Shown here in pieces: positions 63,219-64,000 of a stretch of DNA of 64,000 nucleotides. Location of the stretch: positions 124,001-188,000 of the forward strand of contig CALFTN010000059.1 of NCBI GenBank assembly GCA_937916395.1. Direction: 5' to 3'. The translations under genes were made by a program, and so were the position numbers. How positions within the stretch are numbered: the first letter of the stretch is position 1; every line of letters starts with the position of its first letter. Under the pieces are notes generated by a model that was not told where the DNA came from, did no database searches, and saw only the letters and a program-made list of their open reading frames with translations. Source of the stretch: an uncultured Clostridia bacterium. GTDB lineage: Bacteria > Bacillota > Clostridia > Oscillospirales > Acutalibacteraceae.

Positions 63219-63384
63219 GTGATGTTTCTCGCTACGCTCAAAGTGATGTTGTGCTGAAGCACAGTGAAGTTTTACACTAAAAGTGTAAAGTGATGTTAAG
63301 TTTGCCACCATATTTGCGAAGCAAACTTCACTACGAAGTAACTTCACTGCGTCAGCAACTTCACTTGCCGTAAGGCAAACTTAG
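63219..63384. repeat. Array of small hairpins spaced by GTGAAG/GTGATG and CTTCAC
   Basis: The region consists of short palindromes, such as TGTGCTGAAGCACA, TTTACACTAAAAGTGTAAA, TTTGCGAAGCAAA, TGCGTCAGCA and TTGCCGTAAGGCAA. They are joined on the left by GTGATG or GTGAAG and on the right by the complementary CTTCAC. The whole array is thus roughly symmetric. It has no coding capacity and looks like a dispersed intergenic repeat (MITE- or REP-like). Confidence 0.75.
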
Positions 63385-63391
63385 TCACAAC

Positions 63392-63421
63392 AAAAAAACA
63401 GTCCTTTCGGACTGTTTTTTG
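63392..63421 (-). terminator. Bidirectional Rho-independent terminator
   Basis: ACAGTCC and GGACTGT form a 7-bp stem with a TTTC loop, flanked by an A tract on the left and a T tract on the right, so it works in both directions. It ends the minus-strand gene at 63426. Confidence 0.88.
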
Positions 63422-63425
63422 TTGT

Positions 63426-64000
63426 TTAGTCTCCCAAAAGCCCATAATATCTTCCCATCCAGTATGGAAGAAGGTAGATATATGGCATTGCGGTTCTCAT
63501 ACCATTTGCACCAGATGTATTAGGTAATGCCGCCGCTCTGTTTGCGTTTTTAGTGTTTATGCTTACAAATTCTTCAACACCAGAATCACAAACGAACTGG
63601 TTACCGTCGTAATTCATCAACACTCTTGAAGAATATTCAACTGGCACTTTTAATTGTGGTGCACATCCTAATTCTTGTGGAGCATAGTCTATTTCAATAT
63701 CTTTTCTATAGCTGTTATAAGTTGGCCATACAATAAGGTCAAGATTCATTTCTGAAAGAGATTTTGCTGCATTTTCAATATCGCAAGGACGATTTGTAAG
63801 AGCACCATAAACTATATTAAAGAATGGTGAACGCTCAATTCTTTCGTATTCGTAATGGTGAGTAAGTCCCATTTTAAAGATTTCTTTCTGAGCCTCACTA
63901 TCTGTATAAACAATAAGTGGATAAATATTTGTAAAATCAAGCTGGTCGTCAATGTGGGCAATGTGAGCATCTTCACACTTATACTGCATACAATTCATAG
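63426..64000 (-). CDS. Unidentified protein, C-terminal part (5' end outside window)
   Basis: The frame is open to the window edge, so the first visible Met near 63998 is probably internal. The 190 visible residues contain many Tyr and Asn, the segments YGALTNRPCDIENAA and LIVWPTYNSYRKD, and no membrane helix. I do not recognise the family. A bidirectional terminator follows directly. Confidence 0.6.
   Translation of the reverse strand, partial: MNCMQYKCEDAHIAHIDDQLDFTNIYPLIVYTDSEAQKEIFKMGLTHHYEYERIERSPFFNIVYGALTNRPCDIENAAKSLSEMNLDLIVWPTYNSYRKDIEIDYAPQELGCAPQLKVPVEYSSRVLMNYDGNQFVCDSGVEEFVSINTKNANRAAALPNTSGANGMRTAMPYIYLLPYWMGRYYGLLGD

Noticed and set aside
1..64000. CRISPR array, tRNA, rRNA, prophage or transposase genes
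   Set aside because: No regularly spaced repeats, RNA gene signatures or transposase/integrase motifs were seen on either strand.

Overview
The window looks like a chromosomal segment of a low-GC Gram-positive bacterium of the class Clostridia, probably gut- or rumen-associated. The evidence is AT-rich DNA, strong GGAGG-type ribosome binding sites, textbook TTGACA/TATAAT promoters with 17-18 bp spacers, a YnzC/UPF0291 (DUF896) protein, an EpsG-type polymerase and intracellular glycosidases without signal peptides. No rRNA, tRNA, CRISPR array or transposase gene was seen. Genus cannot be fixed from this sequence alone.

Layout. (1) 1-5650, minus strand: sugar catabolism and housekeeping genes (two Gfo/Idh/MocA dehydrogenases, a GH20 hexosaminidase, a metallophosphoesterase, a GNAT, DUF896). 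(2) 5666-37647, minus strand: a large mosaic surface-polysaccharide region. It breaks into units by promoter and terminator: unit D (promoter ~14365-14393; large phosphoglycosyl transferase, two GT4, GT32, Wzy-like polymerase, bifunctional fucokinase/GDP-fucose pyrophosphorylase Fkp); unit C (promoter ~17480-17508; GT2, flippase, acetyltransferase); unit B (promoter ~32875-32903; CapD/PglF-type dehydratase, small PGT, SDR, GTs, GT11 fucosyltransferase, EpsG polymerase, TupA-like ATP-grasp, flippase, UDP-glucuronate 4-epimerase, galacturonokinase-like GHMP kinase, nucleotidyltransferase); unit A (promoter ~37763-37792 with a structured leader; GT4, GT2, GT, flippase). (3) 37886-47428: a PHP phosphoesterase (minus) divergent from a plus-strand galactoside operon (GH42, M20 peptidase, GPH symporter, HExxH membrane protein, PLC-like protein, GH4, YhcH). 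(4) 47663-58046, plus strand: a second, complete Wzx/Wzy polysaccharide operon (PGT, GT26, GT4, Wzy, three GT2, flippase, GT11, acyltransferase-3). (5) 58259-64000: an unknown small gene, a decayed fucosyltransferase tail, a HAD phosphatase, a DUF4886 protein, a possible alpha-L-fucosidase-like glycosidase, a small membrane protein, a hairpin-array repeat and the end of an unknown gene.

How it fits together. The window holds three PGTs, three polymerases and four flippases, so it can encode about three repeat-unit glycans. Fkp would turn salvaged L-fucose into GDP-L-fucose for the two GT11 enzymes, which lie in other units. Unit B also carries a uronic-acid set (4-epimerase plus kinase plus nucleotidyltransferase) and a TupA-like ligase, suggesting an acidic, possibly amino-acid-substituted polymer. 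No Wzz/Wzc/BY-kinase or LCP ligase is present. Two gene-tail-plus-terminator scars (14394-14484 and 58746-59040) show that the region has been rebuilt by cassette exchange.
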